64,000 nucleotides of DNA, taken from Paracidovorax avenae ATCC 19860. GTDB lineage: Bacteria; Pseudomonadota; Gammaproteobacteria; Burkholderiales; Burkholderiaceae_C. Of this stretch, positions 1-8,957 are shown one piece after another. A program made the translations under genes and the position numbers. The notes under the pieces were generated by a model, which was not told the origin of the DNA, did not search any database, and was given only the letters and a program-made list of their open reading frames with translations. Within the stretch, counting starts at the first letter, position 1. Every line of letters begins with the position of its first letter. The stretch lies in assembly GCF_000176855.2 (NCBI RefSeq), contig NC_015138.1:3100001-3164000 (forward strand). Direction: 5' to 3'.

Positions 1-636
1 ATACAGGTCGTGTCGCACGGCGTGCGCGTAATGTGCATCCGCATCCAGGGCCTGGGCCTCGCTCCATCCCAGCACCGCAGCCTTCATGCGACCGGGCGTG
101 GGCAGCGACCGGCGGTCCAGGTGGGACTGCGGCGTCCACAACTGCGCGCGCTGGATGGCCTTCCCACAATGGAACAGCGTCTCGTCGATGGCCACGACAA
201 CCCCCAGCTTCGGGCGCTTGCCATGCTCCGCGAGCTTCGCCAGCAGGTCCGGCGCCAGCGACAGCTGCGCACGCCCGTTGATGCGCAGGAAGATATCCAG
301 CCCCGGAAACAGGAACAGCATGGCCACGCGCGCATCGTCGCCCAGGTTGCGCAGCGAGGCGAGGCGGTTGTTGCCCGGCCAGTCGGCGAAGGCCACGGTG
401 CGCTCATCCAGCGCCTGCACGAAGCCGGGCGGCCCTCCCCGCGGCGAGGCATCCAGCCCGCCTCCGCCCGCCGTTGCGAGACAGAAGAAGGTGGCGGCGC
501 GCAGGTACTCGACATGGAAGGGCGTCAGCGCCGGCAGCACGCTGCGGGTGATGGTGTCGGAAGGAGGATTGTAGAGTGCGTCCAGATCGATGGCTGGAGC
601 ACCATCCGGTGCACGGGAGGCGGGTTGAGAAGTCAT
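1..636 (-). CDS. Pyridoxamine 5'-phosphate oxidase (PPOX)-family flavoprotein, cut by left edge
   Basis: The frame is open from ATG at 636 to base 1 (212 codons) with no stop, so the C-terminus lies outside. The protein has the split-barrel PPOX look: a conserved N-terminal DALYNPPSD stretch, then LATAG..GLDASPRGG and FADWPGNNR, which in this family form the FMN-binding strands, followed by VAMLFLFPG and LRINGRAQL. The ASPRGG and GNNR pattern matches the FMN-dependent PPOX proteins often annotated as MSMEG_1061-like. Members bind FMN or F420 and carry out poorly defined redox chemistry; the substrate here is unknown. It is divergent from an AraC regulator 69 bp away, which may control it, though that is inferred from position only. 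Confidence 0.8.
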   Translation of the reverse strand, partial: MTSQPASRAPDGAPAIDLDALYNPPSDTITRSVLPALTPFHVEYLRAATFFCLATAGGGGLDASPRGGPPGFVQALDERTVAFADWPGNNRLASLRNLGDDARVAMLFLFPGLDIFLRINGRAQLSLAPDLLAKLAEHGKRPKLGVVVAIDETLFHCGKAIQRAQLWTPQSHLDRRSLPTPGRMKAAVLGWSEAQALDADAHYAHAVRHDLY

Positions 637-705
637 GTCTCCATGCTAGGGAACGCTTCGCCGGCCTGCTAAGCTCGCGGCGCCATTCGATAGCGCGCTC
701 ACGCC

Positions 706-1515
706 ATGTCCGACACTGCCGCATGGATTGACCTGCATGACGACGACACCGGCCCGCTCGTGGTCGGCCGCGCCGGCACGCAGGTGAACCACGATACCGC
801 CCCGCACAGCCACCGCCGCGGCCAGCTGATCGGCTGCAGGCGCGGCGTGCTGAGCGTCGGGGCCGACACCGGCCATTGGGTGATTCCGGCGCGGCATGCG
901 ATCTGGCTGCCCCCGGGCCGGCCGCATTCGTCGCGTATGCATGGCCCCTTCACCGGCTGGTCGCTGTACGTGGCGGGCCCCGCATGCCAGAGCCTGCCGG
1001 ATTCCCCCTGCACCGTGGCCGTCAGCCCGCTGCTGTGGGAAGCCGCCCTGCGATGCGCCGAGCGCGCAAATGCCCTGCCCGATCCGGTGCAGGATCGGCT
1101 GGCAGGCGTCATCCTTGATGAACTGCGAAGCATGGTGCCCAGACCGCTCGGCCTGCCCATGCCGAGCGATGCACGCCTGCTGCGCATCGCGCGTGGACTG
1201 CTGGCAGACCCGGCCCGGCGCCAGAGCCTGCAGGCATGGGCCGGCTGGGCGGCACTGTCGCCCCGCACCCTCAGCAGGCGCTTCGTGGCCGAAACCAGCC
1301 TGAGCTTCACGGCCTGGACCCAGCGTGTGCGGCTGCTGCGATCGCTCGAGTGGCTGGCAGACGGCCAGTCCGTGACGCAGGTGGCGCTGGACCTGGGCTA
1401 CGACAGCGTGAGCGCCTTCATCGCCCTCTTCAAGCGCGAACTGGGCCGCACGCCGGCAGCCTATTTCGGAAGGCAGGCCCCGGCCGACAGGCGCATGCCG
1501 TCGAAGCTCACTTGA
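706..1515 (+). CDS. AraC-family transcriptional regulator with cupin N-terminus
   Basis: A 269-residue one-component regulator. Residues about 15-110 read as a cupin-like ligand pocket (HSHRRGQLI, then IPARHAIWLPPGRPH). The C-terminal ~100 residues are the double helix-turn-helix of AraC proteins (LSPRTLSRRF, and LGYDSVSAFIALFKRELG near the end). The IPxRHAxWxPPG pattern is typical of the AraC subgroup that often controls a neighbouring efflux or detoxification gene. The divergent flavoprotein on the other side of a 69-bp gap is the likely target. The 3' end overlaps the convergent binding-protein gene by 8 bp. The effector is unknown. Confidence 0.92.
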   Translation: MSDTAAWIDLHDDDTGPLVVGRAGTQVNHDTAPHSHRRGQLIGCRRGVLSVGADTGHWVIPARHAIWLPPGRPHSSRMHGPFTGWSLYVAGPACQSLPDSPCTVAVSPLLWEAALRCAERANALPDPVQDRLAGVILDELRSMVPRPLGLPMPSDARLLRIARGLLADPARRQSLQAWAGWAALSPRTLSRRFVAETSLSFTAWTQRVRLLRSLEWLADGQSVTQVALDLGYDSVSAFIALFKRELGRTPAAYFGRQAPADRRMPSKLT

Positions 1516-2290
1516 GCCACTTGTCGGCTGCCTGCTTCAGCTGGCCGCGGGCATCCATCAGGCCCCAGACGAACTCCATCACGCGCGAATAGTCCGCATC
1601 GTCCTTGGGCAGCATGAAACCCAGCGTGTTCTGCGGCGTGAGCGGCGCGGCGACGAAAGCCGCATACAGGCGCGGATCGGCCTTGGCGTAGTACAGGGCC
1701 TCGTATGTCTCGGTGATCATCACGTCGCCCTTGCCCTCGGCGATGAGCGCGGGGATCTCGGCATTCTTGTCGTGCGTGCTGACTTCTGCCGCCTTCAGGC
1801 TCTCCAGCACGAAGGCTTCATTGGTGCCGCCCGGGTTCTTGATGACGCGCACGCCCGGCCGGTTGAGATCGGCCAGGGTCCGGAACCTGTCCTTGTCGGC
1901 GGCACGCACCAGCGCCACCTTGCCGAACGGCGCGTAGCCCGGCAGCATTTCGATCTGGCGGATGCGCGTGACATTGCGCGTGATGCCGCCCACGGCCACG
2001 TCGAACCTGTCGGCCTGGATGTCCTTCATCAGGTTGGGCCAGGTGGTGGAGACGTATTCGATCTTCACGCCCAGCTCCTTCGCCATGGCCTCGACCACGT
2101 CGATGTCGTGGCCCGCATAGCCGCCATCGGCCTTGATCGCGAAGGGCCGGTAGTCGCCGGGCGTGCCGACGCGCAGCACCTTGCTGTCCATGATGCGGTC
2201 GAGCCGGGGACCGGCATGGGCGGCCTGCAGGAAGCCGGCGGCCGCCAGGGCAGCGGTGGCAATGAGGGTGGCGACGGACGTGCGCTGCAT
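1508..2290 (-). CDS. Periplasmic solute-binding protein (SBP family 3, cyclohexadienyl-dehydratase-like)
   Basis: A 260-residue secreted protein with a clear Sec signal peptide (basic start, hydrophobic run, AHA-G cleavage near residue 26). The mature part starts with VLRVGTPGDYRPFA and carries GHDIDVVEAMAKELG, FDVAVGGITR and GKGDVMITETYEALYYA, the hallmarks of family 3 amino-acid-binding proteins. The TPGDYRPF opening and TETYEA motif resemble the periplasmic cyclohexadienyl/arogenate dehydratase (PheC-like) branch, so it could be an enzyme rather than a transport receptor. No ABC permease or ATPase gene is next to it, which favours an orphan or enzymatic role. It converges on the AraC gene with an 8-bp overlap. 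Confidence 0.85.
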   Translation of the reverse strand: MQRTSVATLIATAALAAAGFLQAAHAGPRLDRIMDSKVLRVGTPGDYRPFAIKADGGYAGHDIDVVEAMAKELGVKIEYVSTTWPNLMKDIQADRFDVAVGGITRNVTRIRQIEMLPGYAPFGKVALVRAADKDRFRTLADLNRPGVRVIKNPGGTNEAFVLESLKAAEVSTHDKNAEIPALIAEGKGDVMITETYEALYYAKADPRLYAAFVAAPLTPQNTLGFMLPKDDADYSRVMEFVWGLMDARGQLKQAADKWLK

Positions 2291-2407
2291 GCAAGGGCCT
2301 CAGGGTGGGTGCGTTGGAGGAAAGGGCAACGCCAGCATACCGCGACACACACGCAGTCACCGGGCAGGAGGCGTCCTCCGCCGGCACCGATCCGCCCTGC
2401 GGAACCC

Positions 2408-5212
2408 TCAGGGGCGCGATTCGACGAAGAACGGTTGCTGCGCTCCCCCCGGAACGACCGTGCCGCGCTGGACGGGAGCCACCTCGACGCTGGACGCAGC
2501 ACCGGCTCCACCGGCTCCACCGGCTCCACCGGCTCCACCGGCACCATTCGGAACATTTGGATTATTCGGACTGTTCGAGCCACCCGCACCACCGGACGGC
2601 CCGGGCACGCCCCCGGGCGCAGTGCCCGGTACCGTGGACCCGGGCGGGTCGGTGGTCACGGGCGGCAGCGCTCCGTTGCCGCCCGGGTTGGCCGAGGGCG
2701 GCGCAGAGCCCCCGTTTTCCGCGGGCAGGTCCACCTCTGCCGGGGGAACATACGGCACGCTGGGCGTAGCATCCTGCAGCGGCGTCAATGGCGCCTCGGT
2801 GATCTCGGGCCGCGTATCCGCGGGTGCGCTGGCCGGTGCACTGGAAGGCGGCGCAGGCGCCCTCGCCGGCGGCTCCGTGCCCGGTCCACCCGCCTGCGCA
2901 TCGGTGCGCCGCCCGAACAGGTCATAGACGGAAAGTGCCCACTGCCGCACGCCGTCCACCGCCTGGCCGACCCAGGTGCTTTCCTCCTGGTCGATGAATT
3001 TCTCTCCGGGGTCGATCACGCGCGAGCGCAGGGCCTGCTGGAAGACGTCGCCGACCATCGGCAGCGCGCTGTGCGCGCCCTGCCCCCAGTAGTCGCTGCG
3101 CAACGTCACGCGCCCGTCGTTGAAGCCGGCCCAGGCGCCCGCCACCAGTTGCGGATGCATGAGCAGGAACCATCCGTCCGCGGCGTCCTGCGTCGTGCCG
3201 GTCTTGCCCGCAACGTCCGCGGTGATGCCGTAGCGCGACCGGATGGCGGCGCCCGTGCCCTTGTCCACCACGGCGCGCAACGCATTGCGCAGCATCTGCG
3301 CGGGCCCCAGCCCCAGCACGCGCTCCGGGGCGGCCGGGCTGAAGTCTTCCAGCACCTTGCCGTTCTTGTCCTCGATGCGCGTGATGACCGTGGGTGCGAT
3401 GTAGCGGCCCGCTTCGGCGATGGTTCCGTACGCCGCCACCATTTCCTTGAGCGTGACAGGGCTTGTGCCCAGCGCCAGGGACGGCACGGCATCCAGCGGG
3501 GATTCCCGCACCCCCATGGCGCGCGCCAGGTCGACCACGCGTTCCGGTCCGACCTGCTGCATCAGCTGCGCCGTGATCGTGTTCTTGGAATAGGCCAGCC
3601 CGTCGCTCAGCGTCATCGGCTCGCCGCTCGGCGCGGCGCCTTCGTCCGTGGGGCGCCATACACGGCCGCCACCCAGCGGAATCTCCACGGCCTGGTCGAT
3701 CAGCATATCGGTAGGCAGCGCTCCCTTGGCGAAGGCAGCTCCATAGACGAAGGGCTTGAAGGTCGAGCCCGGCTGCCGCCGCGCCGCCTGCACGTGGTCG
3801 AACGGATCCTGCGCGAAATCACGGCTGCCCACCCACGCGCGGATCTGGCCGGAGCGGGGATCCATTGCCAGGAAGCCCGCCTGCACGCGGGTCTTTTCCT
3901 GGCGCAGCTTGCGCATGAAGTCCGTATCCGCCAGCAGGGACTTGAGGGCGTCGTCCTCGGACGCGCCCTTCGCCACGGCAGCGGCATACTGGGGCGACTC
4001 CCGCACGAACGCCTGCACCAGGGGACTCCTGGCATTCCAGACCCGCGGCCCCCACGCCCCGTCGGCAACGGATTGCAGCTGGCGGCCCTGCCGGGCCACC
4101 GCCTGGTTGGCCAGGGTCTGCAACCGGAAATCGATGGTCGTGCGGATCACCAGGCCGTCAGCGTACAGGCTGTATCCATTGCGGTCGGCCCAGTCGATGA
4201 GCTGCTTGCGCAGTTGCTGGGCCAGGTGGGGTGCCGGGCCCGCGGCCTCCAGCTGGCGCTCGAACCGGATGCGCAGGGGCCGCTTCGACAGGGTCTCGAA
4301 ATCCCTGGACGACAGCTTGCCGCGCTTTTCCATCTGCGCCAGCACCACGTTGCGCCGCGCCTGGGCCCGCTCCGGATTCAGTACCGGGTTGTAGTAGCTC
4401 GTGCCCTTCAGCATGCCGATGAGCGTCGCGCTCTCCAGCACCGTGAGCTTGTCGGCCGACTTGTCGAAATAGGTACGCGCCGCCATCTCGATGCCATAGG
4501 CGTTGTAGAGGAAAGGCACCGTGTTGAGATAGGTTTCCAGGATTTCGTCCTTGGAATACAGCGCCTCGATCTTCAATGCCGTGATCGCTTCCTTGAGCTT
4601 GCGCGTCAGCGTGGGGGCGCGGCCCACGTCCTCGGGGTAGAGATTGCGTGCAAGCTGCTGCGTGATCGTCGATCCGCCCTGCTTGTCGCCCCCCAGGGTG
4701 CGGATCAGGGCCGAACCGGTGCGCCGCCAGTCCAGCCCGAAGTGGTCGTAGAAGCGGTGGTCTTCGGTAGCGATCAGCGCATCCACCACCGACGGTGCGA
4801 TGTCTTCCAGCGCCACCCATTCCCGGTTCACCCAGCGGTACTCGGCCAGCAGGCGGCCGTCGGCCGACACGAGCTGGGCCGGCTGTTCGGTCTTGGCTTT
4901 GCGGATGTCGCTGATCGCGGGCGTGAAGGGCCAGAGCAGCAGCGTATAGACCACCAGCGCCGCCGGCACGGCGGCCAGCGCCCACAGCAGCATCCGGGCC
5001 GGCCGCCGGGCGAGGAACCAGCGCAGCGCGGCGCCGGCACGGCGGGCCAGCGAGGAAAACGGCCCGCTGGACAACCAGGAGCGCAGGGAAGCGAGCAGGG
5101 AAGCAATCACACGGTCAGGAGGTAAAAACCCATTGGCGCAGCGGGCGGGCGTTGGGCCGGCCTGGCGCGGCATCGCGGCAGACGGGCCCGGCGGAAGGGA
5201 CATGCACGGCAA
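2408..5212 (-). CDS. Bifunctional class A penicillin-binding protein (PBP1A type)
   Basis: A glycosyltransferase 51 plus transpeptidase enzyme that polymerises and crosslinks peptidoglycan on the periplasmic face. One membrane anchor lies near residues 73-96. The GT51 domain has the catalytic Glu150 in ATEDHRFYDH and the GGSTITQQLARN motif. The penicillin-binding domain has STFK (Ser483), SKN (542-544) and KTGT (Lys670), so all three active-site motifs are intact. After about residue 760 comes a Pro/Ala/Gly-rich tail of about 170 residues ending in GGA repeats, unusually long for the family. The first ~34 residues have no visible ribosome site; a GTG at 5110 is an alternative start. It is divergent from the lipoprotein gene. 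Confidence 0.93.
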   Translation of the reverse strand: MPCMSLPPGPSAAMPRQAGPTPARCANGFLPPDRVIASLLASLRSWLSSGPFSSLARRAGAALRWFLARRPARMLLWALAAVPAALVVYTLLLWPFTPAISDIRKAKTEQPAQLVSADGRLLAEYRWVNREWVALEDIAPSVVDALIATEDHRFYDHFGLDWRRTGSALIRTLGGDKQGGSTITQQLARNLYPEDVGRAPTLTRKLKEAITALKIEALYSKDEILETYLNTVPFLYNAYGIEMAARTYFDKSADKLTVLESATLIGMLKGTSYYNPVLNPERAQARRNVVLAQMEKRGKLSSRDFETLSKRPLRIRFERQLEAAGPAPHLAQQLRKQLIDWADRNGYSLYADGLVIRTTIDFRLQTLANQAVARQGRQLQSVADGAWGPRVWNARSPLVQAFVRESPQYAAAVAKGASEDDALKSLLADTDFMRKLRQEKTRVQAGFLAMDPRSGQIRAWVGSRDFAQDPFDHVQAARRQPGSTFKPFVYGAAFAKGALPTDMLIDQAVEIPLGGGRVWRPTDEGAAPSGEPMTLSDGLAYSKNTITAQLMQQVGPERVVDLARAMGVRESPLDAVPSLALGTSPVTLKEMVAAYGTIAEAGRYIAPTVITRIEDKNGKVLEDFSPAAPERVLGLGPAQMLRNALRAVVDKGTGAAIRSRYGITADVAGKTGTTQDAADGWFLLMHPQLVAGAWAGFNDGRVTLRSDYWGQGAHSALPMVGDVFQQALRSRVIDPGEKFIDQEESTWVGQAVDGVRQWALSVYDLFGRRTDAQAGGPGTEPPARAPAPPSSAPASAPADTRPEITEAPLTPLQDATPSVPYVPPAEVDLPAENGGSAPPSANPGGNGALPPVTTDPPGSTVPGTAPGGVPGPSGGAGGSNSPNNPNVPNGAGGAGGAGGAGGAGAASSVEVAPVQRGTVVPGGAQQPFFVESRP
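2501..2543. repeat. 9-bp tandem repeat in the PBP tail
   Basis: Four perfect copies of ACCGGCTCC (2501-2536) followed by a partial copy. On the minus strand they encode alternating Gly-Gly-Ala in the C-terminal tail of the penicillin-binding protein. Because the unit is a multiple of three, copy-number change would lengthen or shorten the tail without a frameshift. Confidence 0.9.
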
Positions 5213-5310
5213 CGCTGCCGATGCACATTCCGCGAGCGCGATGGTACCGGGTCCGCGAAAGCGGCCCCACCATCCTGCGGATGGGAGTCGTTCCTGCTAG
5301 GCTGGTTCCC

Positions 5311-5928
5311 ATGAAGCCGACCCGACACCCCGCGCGCCGGGCACTGCGCGGCATGCTGGCCAGCCTTCCTCTGGCCGCCCTTCCCGCATGCGATGCCCCG
5401 CCGGCCCCCAGCCGCTTCTCGATCCATCTGTGCGGAGTCCCTCAACGCTGGGAGGACACCGACACCCGATGGGACACGCTCTACGCAGCCCAGCTCGACG
5501 GAGACGACGAACTGGTCATCGCATTGCGCATTCCCGCCGGACATCAGGCCGTGCCGGCAGCCACGGGCGTGCAATTCCATCTCACGGCTTCGCCCGGCCA
5601 GCTGCGTCCGGGCCAGATCGCATCACTGGCAGGCACTTTCCGGCTGGCCGCCGAATCCGGTGCCGACCGCACACAACGACAGCCCGGCACCGGATCGGCG
5701 GTCGTCTTCCGCGAGCCCGCCCCGCCGTGGGCCGTCCGGACGGGCGAACTGCGCATCTCCGAGGTCCGCACGATTCCGAAGGATGGGCAGGTGAGCGCCC
5801 GTGCCGTGGCAACCGGCAGCTACCGGCTGGACATGGCCCCCGATGGCGCCGGTGCCGGCGTCCCGTCCTGCACGGTGCGCGGCACCTTCGAAGGCGCCAT
5901 CTTCCGCCTGAAAGCCGGCACGGACTGA
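5311..5928 (+). CDS. Probable lipoprotein of unknown function
   Basis: I do not recognise this 205-residue protein. The N-terminus is basic, then hydrophobic, and ends in LAALPAC, a plausible lipobox that would put a lipidated Cys near residue 27. The remainder has beta-rich alternating segments (FSIHLCGVPQRW, VIALRIPAGHQAVP, VQFHLTASP) and two further Cys. The ATG at 5311 is preferred because it places the signal at the very N-terminus; an in-frame ATG at 5281 would add 10 residues. It stands alone, divergent from the PBP gene and convergent with the methyltransferase gene. An exported envelope protein is as far as the sequence supports. Confidence 0.65.
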   Translation: MKPTRHPARRALRGMLASLPLAALPACDAPPAPSRFSIHLCGVPQRWEDTDTRWDTLYAAQLDGDDELVIALRIPAGHQAVPAATGVQFHLTASPGQLRPGQIASLAGTFRLAAESGADRTQRQPGTGSAVVFREPAPPWAVRTGELRISEVRTIPKDGQVSARAVATGSYRLDMAPDGAGAGVPSCTVRGTFEGAIFRLKAGTD

Positions 5929-5947
5929 CGGTCCCGCCGATGGCGGA

Positions 5948-6883
5948 TCAATCCAGCGCGAACACCATCACCTTGAGCGACCGCTCGGCATCCACGTCCG
6001 CGAACACCGCCGGATTCGCGACCCGCTCCACCCAGCGCAGTTCCGGCGCCTGCTCGCGCATCTGGCCCAGCAGGAAATCAGTGCCCAGTTCGGGCGCGTT
6101 CAGGCACAACAGCGCATGCCCTCCGGGTGCGAGCAGGCCGGGCAGGCGCCGCATGAGCCGCGCGTAGTCCTTCGTCGCGACGAAGCTGCCCTTCTGGTAG
6201 CTCGGCGGATCGGTGATGACCAGGTCATAGGGCCCGCCGCGGCCGATCTTGCCCCAGCTGGTGAACACGTCGTGCGCCAGGAAACTCGCGCCCTGCTCCA
6301 GCCCGTTGAGCCGGTGGTTCTGCTGGCCGATGGAGATCGCGCCCTGCCCCATGTCCACGTTGACCACCTGCACCGCCCCGCCCTGCAAAGCCGCGACGGA
6401 GAAAGCGCAGGTGTAGGCAAAAAGATTCAGCACCCGCGGCCCGAGCCCATCGGCGGCCCGGCGCGCCGCCACGTATTCGCGCACCCAGCGCCGGCCCTCG
6501 GCCATGTCGAGGAACAGGCCATGGTTCTGGCCCCGCAGCACATGCACGCGATAGCGCGCGCCCTGCTCCGTGACCACATGCGGCTCCGACACCTCGCCAG
6601 CCATCAGGCGCGTTTCGGTCTTTCCCGGAGACCTGCACTGGAACACCCAGCACAACGGTTCCCCGGGAGCGATCTGCGCCCAGCGGGCCTGCAGCGCCGC
6701 ACCGATGGCGGCCAGGGCGTCCTCTTCCATCGGCAGGAAGCTGGTGAGCACGAAGGCGGGTGGATATGCATCCAGCGACCAGTGCTCGCAACCCGGGTAC
6801 AGGCCGCCCCGGCCGTGGAAGATGCGCCGGGCGTCCGGGCCCGGAGCCATGTGGGCGATGGCATGCAGCAGGGGTTCCATCAA
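5948..6883 (-). CDS. Class I SAM-dependent RNA methyltransferase, RlmI-like
   Basis: A 311-residue Rossmann-fold methyltransferase. The SAM-binding motif I is LNLFAYTCAFSVAA (about 165-178), followed by VVNVDMGQGAI (motif II) and the catalytic TDPPSYQKGSF, characteristic of the RlmI/RlmK family that makes 5-methylcytosine in 23S rRNA. The upstream part (LRGQNHGLFLDMAEGRRWV) is the usual lead into this domain. It lacks the N-terminal PUA domain of full-length RlmI (about 396 aa), so it is a shorter relative and its target base is uncertain. It ends 19 bp from the convergent lipoprotein gene. Confidence 0.88.
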   Translation of the reverse strand: MMEPLLHAIAHMAPGPDARRIFHGRGGLYPGCEHWSLDAYPPAFVLTSFLPMEEDALAAIGAALQARWAQIAPGEPLCWVFQCRSPGKTETRLMAGEVSEPHVVTEQGARYRVHVLRGQNHGLFLDMAEGRRWVREYVAARRAADGLGPRVLNLFAYTCAFSVAALQGGAVQVVNVDMGQGAISIGQQNHRLNGLEQGASFLAHDVFTSWGKIGRGGPYDLVITDPPSYQKGSFVATKDYARLMRRLPGLLAPGGHALLCLNAPELGTDFLLGQMREQAPELRWVERVANPAVFADVDAERSLKVMVFALD

Positions 6884-7170
6884 GGAGGGGGCGGTCGCTC
6901 GCCGCGCGCTGAAAGCGCAGTGCGTTCCGGTGCAAAAGTGGCTGGGGCATCGATTTTGCCTTGATGGACCGCTAGCATTTTCATATCGCTGCAGCGCGGC
7001 ATCCGGCAGGCGCTACCGCGGCCATGGCGGACGGGCGCGATACACAACGCTGCAGTCGGCCATGCCATACCGGATACAGTGCTGGCGGCGCGGGCCGACA
7101 CGGCCTGTTCCACGGAGCGGCTCCGAAGAGCCGCCCTCATCCAAAACCAATCCATAACAGGGGAAGAGCA

Positions 7171-8028
7171 ATGAAAAAAACGTTGGCCGCGGCCATCATG
7201 GGTATTGGCCTGTCCATCGGTGCCTGGGCGCAAGGCACGGAATCGGACCGGCAGGCGCAGATCGAGGCAAAAGTGAAAGCGCTGCACTGGATCGACCAGG
7301 GGCAAGGCGAGATCGGCAGCCAGGCTACGATCCGGATTCCAGGCGGCTACCGCTTCCTGGGCGAACAGGACACGGCCAAGCTGCTGGAACTCTACGGAAA
7401 CCCGCCGTCACCCGACCACTACCTGATCGCGCCCGGCACGCTGAAATGGTTCGCCGTGTTCTCCTTCGACGATACCGGCTACGTCAAGGACGACGAGAAG
7501 ATCAATGCCGCGGAACTGCTGTCCTCCATGAAGGCATCGGATGTGCAGAGCAACAAGCAACGCAAGAAGCTGGGAATGGAGGCCCTCTACACGGAAGGCT
7601 GGCAGGTCGAGCCGCATTACGACACGCAGAGCAAGCGGCTGGAATGGGGCCTGCGCCTGCGCGACGAAAGCGGCCACAAAGCCATCAACTACACCTCGCG
7701 CATTCTCGGGCGCACTGGGGTGATGAGCGCCGTCCTCGTTTCCGATCCCGATGCCCTCGCCCAGGACACCGAGGAATTCAAGCAGGTGCTCACCGGCTTC
7801 AAGTACAACAGCGGCCAGTCCTATGCCGAATTCAGGAACGGCGACAAGATCGCCCAGATCGGGCTGGGCGCTCTCGTACTGGGGGGCGCTGCCGCAGTCG
7901 CCACGAAAAAGGGTCTGTGGGCCGTGATCGGCGGCTTCATCGCCGGGTTCTGGAAGCTGCTGCTGGCCGGGGCGGCCGGCCTGCTGGCGGGCATCGGCAA
8001 GCTCTTCGGCCGCAAGAAAGACGCCTGA
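7171..8028 (+). CDS. DUF2167-family membrane protein
   Basis: 285 residues from the ATG at 7171, which has a good ribosome site (GGGGAAGAG, 5 bp upstream) and begins a clean signal peptide (MKKTLAAAIMGIG..GAWA). The body matches DUF2167 proteins: a soluble exported domain with IRIPGGYRFLGEQDT, LKWFAVFSFDDTGYVKDDEKINA and YTSRILGRTGVMSAVLV. Two hydrophobic segments near the C-terminus (about 221-237 and 243-272) precede a basic GRKKDA end. The function is unknown for the family. A second membrane protein follows 76 bp downstream on the same strand and is probably co-transcribed. Confidence 0.85.
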   Translation: MKKTLAAAIMGIGLSIGAWAQGTESDRQAQIEAKVKALHWIDQGQGEIGSQATIRIPGGYRFLGEQDTAKLLELYGNPPSPDHYLIAPGTLKWFAVFSFDDTGYVKDDEKINAAELLSSMKASDVQSNKQRKKLGMEALYTEGWQVEPHYDTQSKRLEWGLRLRDESGHKAINYTSRILGRTGVMSAVLVSDPDALAQDTEEFKQVLTGFKYNSGQSYAEFRNGDKIAQIGLGALVLGGAAAVATKKGLWAVIGGFIAGFWKLLLAGAAGLLAGIGKLFGRKKDA

Positions 8029-8104
8029 AGCGGCAAGGGGCGGGCCCTGCGTCCCGTTCCCGCTTATTCCCGCTTATTGCAGCACCGATGTCTGAAAAAC
8101 TGCC

Positions 8105-8881
8105 GTGTTCCCGCTGATCAGTCCCGAGGCGCAGGTCATGCTGGCCATCTGCGCGTTCTATGCGTATGACGCCTGCGTGCCCCTGGCCGAAGGCGCCGGA
8201 CTGGTACGCCGTCCCCGCCGCACGTGCTGGCGCGGCATGCTGGCCACCCAGGGCTTCGAAGTCCGCTGGGCCTATCTGGCCTGGCCTGCGCTGTTGTCTC
8301 CGCACCAGCCCGTGTACCAGCTGCGCTGGCAACCGGACCAGGTCCGGCTGCCGGGCGACGCCGCTGCGGTTCGGCGCCTCCAGGCCCATGCCGACAGCTT
8401 CCGCCATTTCGTGCTGCCGCTCTACGGGCTGGGCGCGTCGCTGTTCCTGCTGCTGCCATCAGCGCTTTTCGTGTGGCCTGGCGAGGCCGTGCAACTGGCT
8501 GCCGCAGGGATGATCTACTTCTTTGCGGCATGGACTGCCGTGTGGACATGGCGGCATGGCGACAAGGGACACTCACCACGCCCAGTGGCCCGATCGGTGG
8601 CCATCCAGGCCCTCGCATGCCCCCCTTTCGCGCTGAACTCCGTACGCAAGCTCGCGGCCGCCTACGCTCCCGGCATGGATCTGCTGCAGGCTGCGCACCG
8701 GTTGCTGGACCCGCCCGCGTGGCATGCACTTGCGCAGCGTGCGCAGGCGGCCATCGAGGCCGACATCGAAACAGCACAGGCGGAAAGTCCGGCAGCCACG
8801 GCACGGTCGCAGCGGCTCTCCAGTGCACTGCGCCAACTGCAAGCGCACATGCCGGAGGCACCCGGCAAGGAAACTCCCTGA
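8105..8881 (+). CDS. Uncharacterised membrane protein downstream of DUF2167 gene
   Basis: 258 residues from a GTG start (8105). I do not recognise a named family. The protein opens with a short hydrophobic helix (VMLAICAFYAYDACVPLAEG), then has a polar section, two clear transmembrane helices (about residues 104-122 and 127-147), and an amphipathic Ala-rich C-terminal region with a predicted helical stretch (AQAAIEADIETAQAESPAA). This arrangement is seen in proteins that sit next to DUF2167 genes, so the pair may work together in the envelope, but that is inference from position. No catalytic motif is visible. Confidence 0.7.
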   Translation: MFPLISPEAQVMLAICAFYAYDACVPLAEGAGLVRRPRRTCWRGMLATQGFEVRWAYLAWPALLSPHQPVYQLRWQPDQVRLPGDAAAVRRLQAHADSFRHFVLPLYGLGASLFLLLPSALFVWPGEAVQLAAAGMIYFFAAWTAVWTWRHGDKGHSPRPVARSVAIQALACPPFALNSVRKLAAAYAPGMDLLQAAHRLLDPPAWHALAQRAQAAIEADIETAQAESPAATARSQRLSSALRQLQAHMPEAPGKETP

Positions 8882-8957
8882 GAAGGTCCGCCAGGCGGCG
8901 TTCCCCGTGCCGGGCAGGTGCCGAGGCACCGCCCGGCACTTGCCCGATCAGCCACCG

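Noticed and set aside
8070..8090. Tandem TTCCCGCTTA repeat before the 258-aa membrane protein gene
   Set aside because: Only two copies, likely chance or slippage; too little to call a regulatory element.
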